Shown: piece by piece, positions 1-6,014 of the stretch
Numbering within the stretch: position 1 is the first letter of the stretch
Layout of the letters: the number at the start of each line of letters is the position of its first letter
Assembly (NCBI GenBank): GCA_007121055.1
Contig: SKMM01000369.1
Location: 1 to 12,511, forward strand
Reading direction: 5' to 3'
Length of the DNA stretch: 12,511 nucleotides
From: Paracoccaceae bacterium
GTDB lineage: Bacteria; Pseudomonadota; Alphaproteobacteria; Rhodobacterales; Rhodobacteraceae
Made by a program: the position numbers and the translations under genes
Notes under the pieces: generated by a model
Database searches by the model: none
The model's input: only the letters and a program-made list of their open reading frames with translations
What the model was told of the DNA's origin: nothing

Positions 1-370
1 AGTTGAACAGCTCGCAGATGTCGGGGTTGTTGCCGCGCCGCTTCATCTCCTTGTAGAGCACGCAGCCCGAGAATTCCGCGGTCAGCGAGGACACCAGGAA
101 ATCCACCAGCTCTTTCTTGAGCTCGGGCTCCATGTTCTCCCAGTCGACAGGATCCCAGTCGGCGGTCTTCTTGAAATGGGTCTTGTTGGGGTCGTCGCGC
201 AGCTCGGCGATCAGCTTGTCCCACTCCTCACGCACGGGCGTGACGTCGATGCGGTCGAGCTCGTCGAAATCCGTGGTGTAGAAGCGCGGGTCCAGAAGCG
301 TGGTCTCCGAGGCCTTCTGGGTGGTCTCGTTGACGGCGACGGCGGGTTTGGTGTCGGTGCGTGCGTTCAC
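1..370 (-). CDS. acsF: Aerobic Mg-protoporphyrin IX monomethyl ester (oxidative) cyclase, partial (3' end beyond window)
   Basis: This is the N-terminal 123 residues of AcsF, the diiron, oxygen-dependent enzyme that forms the isocyclic (E) ring of bacteriochlorophyll by converting Mg-protoporphyrin IX monomethyl ester to divinyl protochlorophyllide. The sequence shows the typical AcsF lead-in (LLDPRFYTTDF at about 25-35, DVTPVREEW at 42-50, HFKKTADWD at 65-73). It then shows EFSGCVLYKEM at 99-109, where E99 should be the first iron-ligand glutamate of the ferritin-like fold; the later DE..H ligands lie outside the window. The start is GTG at 370, chosen because it overlaps the bciE stop as GTGA, follows a near-perfect GAGGAGGT Shine-Dalgarno site, and gives the expected AcsF N-terminus. 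The position directly after bciE fits the known alphaproteobacterial arrangement. The reading frame is open to the window edge, with no sign of damage. Confidence 0.96.
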   Translation of the reverse strand, partial: MNARTDTKPAVAVNETTQKASETTLLDPRFYTTDFDELDRIDVTPVREEWDKLIAELRDDPNKTHFKKTADWDPVDWENMEPELKKELVDFLVSSLTAEFSGCVLYKEMKRRGNNPDICELFN

Positions 371-663
371 AGCGTGACCTCCTCGGAGAAGGAAAATTCG
401 CAAAGTTCCATCACTTCCAGCTGGCCCGTGAGCTTGGTCCACAGACGCTCGAGCTCCGAGGCGCGGGTGATGGTGGCGGTCCGCTCCTCGACGACGACCT
501 CGCCATAGGGCGCCATCACCGGCGCCCCGTGCACGAGCACCTCATCGCCCGGGTTGACGACGGCGCCGTTGAGAAACTTCACATGCGCGTGCAGGGATTC
601 GAAGCGGTGCGACACTTCGACCTCGCAGGGCGCGGTCTCCTTCTCTCTCGTGAACAGTCCCAT
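367..663 (-). CDS. bciE: BciE-like small protein required by the alphaproteobacterial AcsF cyclase
   Basis: This gene encodes a 98-residue soluble protein with no signal peptide or membrane segment. It sits between puhC and acsF, the place where Rhodobacter sphaeroides carries bciE (rsp_6110). That protein was shown genetically to be needed for activity of the AcsF class found in Alphaproteobacteria; its exact role is not settled. The assignment rests on position, size and recalled family knowledge rather than an alignment. Visible features are a polar N-terminus, a probable beta-rich middle (about 26-65, containing NGAVVNPGDEVLVHG), a predicted helix near 66-80, and an acidic C-terminus. It has two cysteines, C13 and C88. 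The ATG at 663 is preceded by AAAGGGA about 8 nt upstream. The stop overlaps the acsF start by 4 nt (GTGA), implying coupled translation and a matched dose of the two proteins. A plain hypothetical protein is the fallback call. Confidence 0.82.
   Translation of the reverse strand: MGLFTREKETAPCEVEVSHRFESLHAHVKFLNGAVVNPGDEVLVHGAPVMAPYGEVVVEERTATITRASELERLWTKLTGQLEVMELCEFSFSEEVTL
377..384 (-). promoter_or_regulatory. Strong ribosome binding site for acsF
   Basis: On the minus strand this reads GAGGAGGT, nearly a full match to the anti-Shine-Dalgarno of 16S rRNA, and ends 6 nt before the GTG start of acsF. It lies inside the last codons of bciE. It supports GTG at 370 as the acsF start and may offset the weaker start codon. 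Confidence 0.8.
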
Positions 664-720
664 GGTTTGGTTCCCTTTGCTTGTCGTCCGGCGCCGGTCG
701 TTGCCGCCGCCGTCTCTCCT

Positions 721-1260
721 TCAGTTGGTGGGGAGGGCGTCGACCGCCTCGACCGCCGCGGCGTCCAGCGTCGGCGCGTCGAGGAGGTTGTAGAAGGTGC
801 GGTAGTTGTCGATGCCGAAGCCGATCAACTGCGCCCGCCAGCCGGTGAAGTCGTCATAGACCACCAGCCGGTTGTCGGCATAGAGCGTCAGCCGCACCGG
901 CAAATTGTCGGGCAGCCGGTGCAGCATCCGCTCGCGCTGCAGCACCCGCCAGATCCCGGCGACGAAGCCGCCCTGGTCGCCGGGCAGGTCGGCGATGATG
1001 CTGCCGTCCATGTCGGTCACCAGCGCCCGCCCGGCCATGTCGCCCGACAGGACGATCACGCGCTCGGTGACGACCTCGATACCCTCGGGCGGCGCGGCCA
1101 CCAGCGGTCGGTCGGTCAGCCGGGCGTAGGTCACGAGCCCCAGCGCCACGATCACCATCAGGAACATCGCCCGCACCAGGATCCGGGGGATCATCTCGCG
1201 GTCGCGCTTGCGCAGCTCCTCGTGGCTGCGGCGGCGGTTGAAGTCGGTTGCAGTGGCCAT
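721..1260 (-). CDS. puhC: Photosynthetic complex assembly protein PuhC
   Basis: PuhC is a membrane-anchored factor needed for normal assembly or organisation of the reaction centre/LH1 core complex in purple bacteria. The 179-residue product has a basic, cytoplasmic N-terminus (about 1-24, rich in Arg/Lys), one hydrophobic segment (about 25-45, IPRILVRAMFLMVIVALGLV), and a predicted periplasmic domain of about 130 residues ending at ALPTN. The tail contains a conserved-looking FGIDNYRTFYNLLDAP stretch (148-163). One N-terminal membrane anchor plus a periplasmic domain is the family's usual architecture, and the length is close to the roughly 160-residue Rhodobacter protein. ATG at 1260 lies 14 nt after the puhB stop. 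The only Shine-Dalgarno-like sequence is a run of eight G that begins with the last base of that stop. A 57-bp gap separates it from bciE. Confidence 0.92.
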   Translation of the reverse strand: MATATDFNRRRSHEELRKRDREMIPRILVRAMFLMVIVALGLVTYARLTDRPLVAAPPEGIEVVTERVIVLSGDMAGRALVTDMDGSIIADLPGDQGGFVAGIWRVLQRERMLHRLPDNLPVRLTLYADNRLVVYDDFTGWRAQLIGFGIDNYRTFYNLLDAPTLDAAAVEAVDALPTN

Positions 1261-1267
1261 CGTCGTG

Positions 1268-1275
1268 CCCCCCCC
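1268..1275 (-). promoter_or_regulatory. Eight-G run at the puhB/puhC junction, probable puhC ribosome binding site
   Basis: On the minus strand a run of eight G starts with the final G of the puhB TAG stop and ends 7 nt before the puhC ATG. It is at the right distance to act as an unusual G-only Shine-Dalgarno element. Homopolymer runs like this can change length by slippage, which would alter spacing to the start codon but not either reading frame. Confidence 0.5.
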
Positions 1276-1940
1276 TACTCGGCCGGCACGGGCATCGCGG
1301 CCCGCCCGGCGGTGCGGTCGGGCGCCGCCGCCGGCGTGACCTTGCGCACAGCAGGCTCGGCCAGTCGGGCTTGCGCAGCCTCGCCCAGGATCTTCGCCAC
1401 GCGCTCGGCATCGGGGATGCAGCGCAGGGCGGGCTCGGTCTTCTTCATGTGCCAGGGCCTCACATGCGGCCAGGTGTTGGCGTAGGACAGCCGCGTTTCT
1501 CCAAGCAGGCTAAGGGCGATGGTCCCGGTCCCACCTTGTCTCAGATCAAGTTTCGCGCCCCCGATCCATCGATAGGGCAGGTTCAGCGTCACCGTCAGCG
1601 CCGCGCCGATTCGCATCGCCACCCGGCGGTTGGTGATGGTGTAGACCGTGCTGCGGGCCTGGATCAGCGCGATCAGCCACAGCAGGAAACAGGCCACGAA
1701 GCCCATCACCAGAAAGGGCGAACCGATCTGGATCGCGGTCCAGAACGGCACCTCGGCCCCCGCGACCAGCGCGCGCCAGCCGAAGAACAGAACGAAGTAA
1801 CCGGCCACCCAGTAGAGGCTCAGCGATTCCACCGCCAGGCGCCAGGTGTCGGGGCGGCCCTGCCAGAGGATCTCCTCGCCCTCGGGGAGGTGTTCGGGCA
1901 GGCCACGGATCGGCTCCACCTGAAAGTCGTCATGTGACAT
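1275..1940 (-). CDS. puhB: Photosynthetic complex assembly protein PuhB (bacterial PH-domain membrane protein)
   Basis: PuhB is an integral membrane protein that assists reaction-centre assembly in purple bacteria; loss in Rhodobacter capsulatus lowers core complex formation. The 221-residue product has the family N-terminus (GLPEHLPEGEEILWQGRP, 13-30), where the W-x-G-x-P pattern marks a bacterial PH-like (YdbS/DUF304-type) unit. Two clear hydrophobic segments follow at about 42-61 and 74-94, then YTITNRRV (100-107), another bacterial PH hallmark. The C-terminal 30 residues are Ala/Pro-rich and probably disordered. I chose ATG at 1940 rather than ATG at 1946: GGAAGG is about 8 nt from the former but abuts the latter. 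The frame stays open further upstream, but that extension is low-complexity, Ser/Arg/Pro-rich and crosses the end of puhA, so it is not coding. The gene follows puhA after a 121-bp gap. Confidence 0.93.
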   Translation of the reverse strand: MSHDDFQVEPIRGLPEHLPEGEEILWQGRPDTWRLAVESLSLYWVAGYFVLFFGWRALVAGAEVPFWTAIQIGSPFLVMGFVACFLLWLIALIQARSTVYTITNRRVAMRIGAALTVTLNLPYRWIGGAKLDLRQGGTGTIALSLLGETRLSYANTWPHVRPWHMKKTEPALRCIPDAERVAKILGEAAQARLAEPAVRKVTPAAAPDRTAGRAAMPVPAE

Positions 1941-1981
1941 CGTCATTCCCTTCCGTGTTTTTGGCCGTCGGGTGCCAGCCT

Positions 1982-1996
1982 GGGGCCGCGCGCCCC
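1982..1996 (-). promoter_or_regulatory. Short GC stem-loop in the puhA-puhB gap
   Basis: GGGGC and GCCCC form a 5-bp inverted repeat with a 5-nt loop, in the middle of the untranslated stretch between puhA and puhB. It has no U-tract, so it is not a classical terminator. It may simply reflect high GC content; the role as an RNA stability element is inference. Confidence 0.3.
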
Positions 1997-2028
1997 GGAT
2001 CGGGCGGGGGGACGCGGCGCTGGCGGGC

Positions 2029-2048
2029 TGCGCGGTCGTTGCCGCGCA
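2029..2048 (-). promoter_or_regulatory. Stem-loop just downstream of puhA (possible mRNA 3' stabiliser or attenuator)
   Basis: On the minus strand TGCGCGG and CCGCGCA are perfect 7-bp complements around a 6-nt loop, starting 13 nt after the puhA stop codon. No run of U follows, so complete Rho-independent termination is unlikely. Its place between a gene for an abundant structural protein (reaction-centre H subunit) and a gene for a low-abundance assembly factor (puhB) suggests a processing or 3'-end stabilising hairpin. Intercistronic hairpins with this role are known in the Rhodobacter puf operon. That function here is inferred. Confidence 0.45.
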
Positions 2049-2061
2049 ACCCCGGGGTCGA

Positions 2062-2826
2062 TCAGCCCAGCTGGGGCTCCAGCCGGCTCGGGCTCGCATA
2101 GAGGGTACCGCCGGCGTAGTAGGCCGAGATCTTCTCTTCCTCGAGCTTGGTGATGGTGTCGGCGGATTTGGTCTTCGGCACCCCGGCGAAATGCTCGCCG
2201 AAGATCGACCGCACCTGCAGCCGCGACGGCCAGATCCGGGCCATGCCGATGGGCACCAGCCGCGTGCCGCCGCCGAAGGCCCCATCGAGCTCGATCTCGA
2301 CATAGCGCACGAGCTGTTCGGGCTCGTCGACCCAGAGGTCCGAGACCTTGCCCACCACCTCGCCGTCGCCGGCCTGCACCTCCAGGCCCCGCGGGTCGAT
2401 CCCGGCCGAAACCTCGAAACCCTCGAGCTTCTTCATGGGCCGGATCTTGGGATGGCCCTTGCCGTCCAGTTCCGGCTCGTCGCGCCGCGGCGCCCAGGAC
2501 CCAGGGCCAACCCCATCGACCATGGGATCGCCGGTGGGCTCCAGCGGATAGCCGTTCGGCGCCACACGCTTCAGCGCGACCTCGCGCGCCTCGCGCTTGT
2601 AGTCGGGCACGGTGTACTCGCCGCGGCCGTGGGGCAGCTTGAAGGTCTTGGGCGCCGGCAGCGGCAGGTTGAAGCCTTCCTGGCCGCCGTCCTCGTTCTC
2701 GAGGGGGTAGCCCTCGCGCATGTTCTCGGTCTGCAGGTAGTAGATCAGCAGGGCGAAGAAGAGCCAGAAGATGTACAGGCTGATCTGCGCCAGATCGATG
2801 TTGTTGAAGGTTGCGGCGTCAAACAT
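2062..2826 (-). CDS. puhA: Photosynthetic reaction centre H subunit
   Basis: PuhA caps the cytoplasmic face of the PufLM reaction centre, stabilises it, and forms part of the proton path to the secondary quinone QB. The 254-residue product matches the Rhodobacter H subunit throughout. It has one transmembrane helix (about 12-31), then the near-invariant YYLQTENMREGYPLENEDG (29-47), LPHGRG (64-69), PTGDPMVDGVGP (97-108), and a C-terminal PRC-barrel-type domain (about 135-245) ending with the conserved LEEEKISAYYAGG (228-240). By alignment to recalled R. sphaeroides PuhA numbering, D121, H125, D167 and E170 match D124, H128, D170 and E173 of the proton path, but K123 replaces H126. ATG at 2826 follows GGAGGA with 8-nt spacing, and lhaA ends 25 bp upstream. 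In R. capsulatus puhA also has its own promoter inside lhaA; I could not identify one here. Confidence 0.98.
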   Translation of the reverse strand: MFDAATFNNIDLAQISLYIFWLFFALLIYYLQTENMREGYPLENEDGGQEGFNLPLPAPKTFKLPHGRGEYTVPDYKREAREVALKRVAPNGYPLEPTGDPMVDGVGPGSWAPRRDEPELDGKGHPKIRPMKKLEGFEVSAGIDPRGLEVQAGDGEVVGKVSDLWVDEPEQLVRYVEIELDGAFGGGTRLVPIGMARIWPSRLQVRSIFGEHFAGVPKTKSADTITKLEEEKISAYYAGGTLYASPSRLEPQLG

Positions 2827-2834
2827 GGAAGGAG

Positions 2835-2840
2835 TCCTCC
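2835..2840 (-). promoter_or_regulatory. Ribosome binding site of puhA
   Basis: GGAGGA on the minus strand lies 8 nt before the puhA ATG. It overlaps a short self-complementary GGAGGACTCC that could weakly sequester it. The strong match fits the high expression expected for a stoichiometric reaction-centre subunit. Confidence 0.7.
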
Positions 2841-2851
2841 GTCAGGCCATG

Positions 2852-4345
2852 TCAGCTGGGCAGCTCGGCGAGCCCGATCCGTTCCGAACTGCCCGTGGGG
2901 GTTTGAAGCGCGCCCCAGGACCGCACCAGCGGACCGAGGACGACGAGGGTGAGAAACAGAAGCGCGATCTCCAGCGCATAGACCGAGGCGTAGCCGGTGG
3001 CGGGGGTGTTCAGGGGCTCGCCCAGGCTGCCCGACAGGGCCGTGGCATTCACCACGTCGCGGATGGTGCCGCCGGCAAAGATCGACAGCCCCGCCCCGGT
3101 TGCCTGCGCAGCCCCCCAGGCACCCAGCGCCAGCCCGCGGCCCGCAAGCCCCTGCACCGGCATCAGCATCGCCGCCGTCAGGGTCGCCACGGCAAACAGG
3201 CCGCCGCCCCAGCCGATCAGGAAGGCACCGGTGTAGAAGATCGCCGGGCTGTCCAGCGGCGCGGCAAAGATCACCGCCGCGAAGGCCGCGATCCCGGCCA
3301 GCACGCCGCGACCGGCCATCCGGTAGGGGTCCATCCGCTGCGCCAGCCAGCGCGCGGCCATGCCGAAGGCGATCAGCGCGCCCACAGCCCAGGTCGCCGT
3401 CAGCAGCGTGGTGGCCGAGACGCTCAGCCCCAGCACCTCGCCGCCATAGGGCTCCAGCAGCACGTCCTGCATGTTGAAGGCCACGGCGCCGATGAACACC
3501 ACCGCCAGCAGCCGCCCAGCCTGCCCGCCGCGGGTGTAATCCGCCCAGGCGTCGCGGAACAGCGGCCGCGGCGCCTCGCGCTCGGCCCGGCTCATGGGCC
3601 GCACGGCCTCCTGCTTCCACAGCGCGACGACATTGATGAGCAGCGTCAGCGCGGCGGCGCCCTGCACCACCTCGATCAGCCGGATCTGGCTGAAGTCGTA
3701 AAGCAGCCAGCCCACGACCAGCGCCGAGACGCCCATCCCGATCAGGAACATCACGTACAGCAGCGCCACCACCCGCGGCCGGGTCTCGTCCGTCGCGCGG
3801 TCCGAAGCCAGCGCGAGGCCGGCGGTCTGGGTCATGTGCATCCCCAGACCGGTCATCACGAAGGCAATCGCCGCCAAAACCTCGCCCGCGTAAGGCACCT
3901 CATAGGTCTGGTCGCCCGACAGCACGATCAGCGCGAAGGGCATGATCGCGAGGCCGCCAAACTGGTACAGCGAGCCGAACCACAGGAACGGAATCCGCTT
4001 CCACCCGATCGCAGACCGGTACGTGTCCGACTTGAACCCGAACAGCGCCCGCAGCGGCGCCACCAGCACCGGCAGGGCGATCATGGACGCGACCAGCATC
4101 GCCGGGATCGACAGCTCCACGATCATCACGCGGTTCAGCGTGCCCAGCAGCATCACCGCCGCCATGCCCACCGAGATCTGGAACAACGCCAGCCGCAGAA
4201 GCTGGCCCAGCGGGAACTCGGGGCTGGCGGCATCGGCGAAGGGCAGCGCCTTCAGGCTCACCGTCTTTAGGAAGGGCTGACGCTTCTCCCCCTCCTCGAT
4301 CTTGGCATCGAGCTTCGCCATCAGGCTTTGCCAGGCACGGATCAT
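2852..4345 (-). CDS. lhaA: LhaA, light-harvesting 1 assembly protein (PucC family membrane protein)
   Basis: LhaA belongs to the PucC / bacteriochlorophyll delivery (BCD) branch of the major facilitator superfamily and is needed for normal LH1 antenna assembly, probably by handing pigment to LH1 peptides. The 497-residue product has a cytoplasmic N-terminus of about 45 residues and then a series of hydrophobic segments consistent with about 12 membrane helices (for example near 48-70, 77-99, 119-141, 155-180, 192-215, 225-243, 279-296, 308-330, 345-362, 366-395, 400-427 and 452-472). Between helices 2 and 3 is the family signature LFGFKSDTYRSAIGWKRIPF (101-120), and HMTQTAGLALASD (170-182) lies after helix 4. 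The ATG at 4345 overlaps the bchM stop (ATGA), with GGAG about 8 nt upstream. PucC itself is a paralogue, but the position between bchM and puhA identifies LhaA (the F1696 gene of R. capsulatus). Confidence 0.95.
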   Translation of the reverse strand: MIRAWQSLMAKLDAKIEEGEKRQPFLKTVSLKALPFADAASPEFPLGQLLRLALFQISVGMAAVMLLGTLNRVMIVELSIPAMLVASMIALPVLVAPLRALFGFKSDTYRSAIGWKRIPFLWFGSLYQFGGLAIMPFALIVLSGDQTYEVPYAGEVLAAIAFVMTGLGMHMTQTAGLALASDRATDETRPRVVALLYVMFLIGMGVSALVVGWLLYDFSQIRLIEVVQGAAALTLLINVVALWKQEAVRPMSRAEREAPRPLFRDAWADYTRGGQAGRLLAVVFIGAVAFNMQDVLLEPYGGEVLGLSVSATTLLTATWAVGALIAFGMAARWLAQRMDPYRMAGRGVLAGIAAFAAVIFAAPLDSPAIFYTGAFLIGWGGGLFAVATLTAAMLMPVQGLAGRGLALGAWGAAQATGAGLSIFAGGTIRDVVNATALSGSLGEPLNTPATGYASVYALEIALLFLTLVVLGPLVRSWGALQTPTGSSERIGLAELPS

Positions 4346-5025
4346 GGGCGCAGCTCCATGGCCTGGGAGATGTAGAAGCCCCGGCTGACCCGGGTCACAC
4401 GGCGCAGCGGCCCCGACAGCCCCTCGGCCCGCACCGCGGCCTCGATGGCTGCGTCACTGTGCGGGATGATCTGGGGCGAGCGGTCCGAGCGCGGAAACGC
4501 CTTCCCTGCCAGCCACATGGCACTCAGGAACGGGGTCTTGGGCGCAATGGTGAACACCACCGCCTGCCCCGTGCGCGCCATCAGCCGCGCCAGCGCCCGG
4601 CCGATGTCGGCGGCCTCGTAGTGGATGAGGCTGTCCATCGCCATGACGTAGTCGAAGCTGCCATGCCCCTCGTCCAGCATGTCGCCAGGCGTATAGGTGA
4701 TCCGCGACGCCACCGCCTCCGGCGTGCGCTTGCGCGCCACCTCCAGAAGCTGGGGCGAGATGTCCACGCCCACCACCTGCGCGCCGCGCTCGGCCAGCGC
4801 CACGCTCATTGGGCCCGCGCCGCAGCCCGCATCCAGCACGCGCGCCCCGGTCAGGTCCTCGGGCAGGCGGCCCAGCATGGCCGCGCGCATGGTGTCGCGG
4901 CCCTCGCGCACGGTCTGCCGGATGCGGCTGACCGGCGCATCCGAGGTCAGCCGTTCCCAGGTCTTGGCCGCGGTCCGGTCGAAATAATGTTCGAGCCGCG
5001 CGCGGGTGGAGGCGTAGCTGTCCAT
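4342..5025 (-). CDS. bchM: Mg-protoporphyrin IX O-methyltransferase
   Basis: BchM transfers a methyl group from S-adenosylmethionine to the C13 propionate of Mg-protoporphyrin IX, making the monomethyl ester used by the AcsF cyclase encoded downstream. The 227-residue product is a class I (Rossmann-fold) SAM-dependent methyltransferase. It shows motif I VLDAGCGAG at 63-71, the acidic end of strand 2 (GVDIS, 86-90), and a motif-IV-like AMDSLIHY (129-136). The N-terminal substrate-side region YFDRTAAKTWERLTSD (14-29) is typical of BchM/ChlM. Length matches Rhodobacter BchM (about 224 residues). ATG at 5025 has TGAGGGGG 5 nt upstream and lies 10 bp after the bchL stop. The stop overlaps lhaA by 4 nt. 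BchM is known to work next to BchH, which fits the operon order. Confidence 0.97.
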   Translation of the reverse strand: MDSYASTRARLEHYFDRTAAKTWERLTSDAPVSRIRQTVREGRDTMRAAMLGRLPEDLTGARVLDAGCGAGPMSVALAERGAQVVGVDISPQLLEVARKRTPEAVASRITYTPGDMLDEGHGSFDYVMAMDSLIHYEAADIGRALARLMARTGQAVVFTIAPKTPFLSAMWLAGKAFPRSDRSPQIIPHSDAAIEAAVRAEGLSGPLRRVTRVSRGFYISQAMELRP

Positions 5026-5035
5026 CGCCGCCCCC

Positions 5036-5938
5036 TCAGTCGAAGCCCAGAAGCTCGAAGATCCGGCGATCCTCCAGCGGCGCGGGCGCCAGCGGCTCGG
5101 TGCCGTTCCACAGCGTCTCGGCCAAGCGGATGTATTCGGCGCGCGCCTGCACGATGTCCTCGTCGTCGGGCATCTCGAACAGGGTCTTCTTCTTCAGCCG
5201 CGACCGCCGGATCGAATCCAGATCCGGCATATGCGCGATCCGCTTGAAGCCGACCTCGCGGCAATACCGGTCCACCTCGTCGGTGTCCTTCGAGCGGTTG
5301 GCGATGCAGCCCGCCAGCCGCACGGCGTAGTTCTTGGACTTGGCCTGCACCGCCGCGATGATGCGGTTCATCGCATAGATCGAGTCGAAATCGTTGGCCG
5401 TGACGATGACCGCCCGGTCGGCATGCTGCAGCGGCGCCGCGAAGCCGCCGCAGACCACATCGCCCAGCACGTCGAAGATCACGACGTCGGTGTCCTCCAG
5501 CAGGTGGTGCTGTTTCAGCAGCTTCACCGTCTGGCCCACCACATAACCGCCGCAGCCGGTGCCCGCGGGCGGACCGCCGGCCTCAACCGCCTTGACGCCG
5601 TTGAAGCCCTCGAACACGAAATCCTCGGCCCGCAGTTCCTCGGGGTGGAAATCCACCTCCTTGAGGATGTCGATCACGGTGGGCACCAGCGTGCCGGTCA
5701 GCGTGAAGGTCGAGTCATGCTTCGGGTCGCAGCCGATCTGCAGCACGCGCTTGCCCAGCATCGAGAACGCCACCGACAGGTTCGACGAGGTCGTCGACTT
5801 GCCGATCCCGCCCTTGCCGTAGACGGAAAAGACCTTGGCGCCTTCGATCTTCGCGCCGGGGTCCTGGTGCACCTGCACCGATCCTTCGCCGTCCTCGCCC
5901 TTGCGAAGCGTCGGGGGTGTGCGGTCGAGCGGGCTCAT
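5036..5938 (-). CDS. bchL: Dark-operative protochlorophyllide reductase, iron-protein subunit L
   Basis: BchL is the nitrogenase-Fe-protein-like homodimer that couples MgATP hydrolysis to electron transfer into BchNB. The 300-residue product has the P-loop GKGGIGKST (41-49), the deviant Walker A form with its signature lysine at K42. Two conserved cysteines, C129 (TGCGG) and C163 (VVCGG), should bridge one [4Fe-4S] cluster between subunits. RRSRLKKKTLFEM (244-256) and the C-terminal IFELLGFD are family hallmarks. The N-terminus (about 1-30, with DGEGSVQVH at 16-24) corresponds to the flexible segment that in R. sphaeroides BchL is reported to fold over the cluster and inhibit the protein until ATP binds. 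ATG at 5938 follows AAGGAG with 6-nt spacing. The gene lies 76 bp after bchH and 10 bp before bchM. No key residue is missing. Confidence 0.98.
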   Translation of the reverse strand: MSPLDRTPPTLRKGEDGEGSVQVHQDPGAKIEGAKVFSVYGKGGIGKSTTSSNLSVAFSMLGKRVLQIGCDPKHDSTFTLTGTLVPTVIDILKEVDFHPEELRAEDFVFEGFNGVKAVEAGGPPAGTGCGGYVVGQTVKLLKQHHLLEDTDVVIFDVLGDVVCGGFAAPLQHADRAVIVTANDFDSIYAMNRIIAAVQAKSKNYAVRLAGCIANRSKDTDEVDRYCREVGFKRIAHMPDLDSIRRSRLKKKTLFEMPDDEDIVQARAEYIRLAETLWNGTEPLAPAPLEDRRIFELLGFD

Positions 5939-5965
5939 GGGCGGCTCCTTCCTTGGTTTCCACTG

Positions 5966-5979
5966 GCCGCCGAGGCGGC
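5966..5979 (-). promoter_or_regulatory. Small hairpin in the bchH-bchL gap
   Basis: GCCGC and GCGGC form a 5-bp stem around a 4-nt loop (CTCG on the minus strand), ending 27 nt before the bchL start. No U-tract follows. It could be an intercistronic processing or stability element in this 76-bp gap, but short GC stems are common by chance in DNA of this composition. Confidence 0.25.
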
Positions 5980-6014
5980 TTCGTTCCCTTTTCGGCGCGC
6001 GGTTCTCGTGCCGC

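Noticed and set aside
688..697. 10-bp palindrome CCGGCGCCGG in the puhC-bciE gap
   Set aside because: It has no loop and no extension into flanking bases, and such GC palindromes are common in DNA of this composition. There is no support for an operator.
2029..2048. Rho-independent terminator after puhA
   Set aside because: A stem is present, but no U-tract follows and puhB and puhC continue in the same direction. I kept it only as a possible stability or attenuation hairpin.
1947..2303. Upstream extension of the puhB frame to an ATG near 2303
   Set aside because: The extension is Ser/Arg/Pro-rich, overlaps the conserved C-terminus of puhA, and lacks similarity to PuhB. The ATG at 1940 has a good Shine-Dalgarno and gives the family N-terminus.
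2852..3100. Internal puhA promoter or PpsR/CrtJ site (TGT-N12-ACA) in the 3' end of lhaA
   Set aside because: R. capsulatus has a puhA promoter inside the lhaA homologue, but I found no TGT-N12-ACA pair with the right spacing and no convincing -35/-10 in this stretch.
361..4270. Several plus-strand open frames of 300-500 codons opposite bciE, puhC, puhB, puhA and lhaA
   Set aside because: All are low-complexity Arg/Pro/Ala/His-rich translations lying exactly opposite recognised genes. They are composition shadows.
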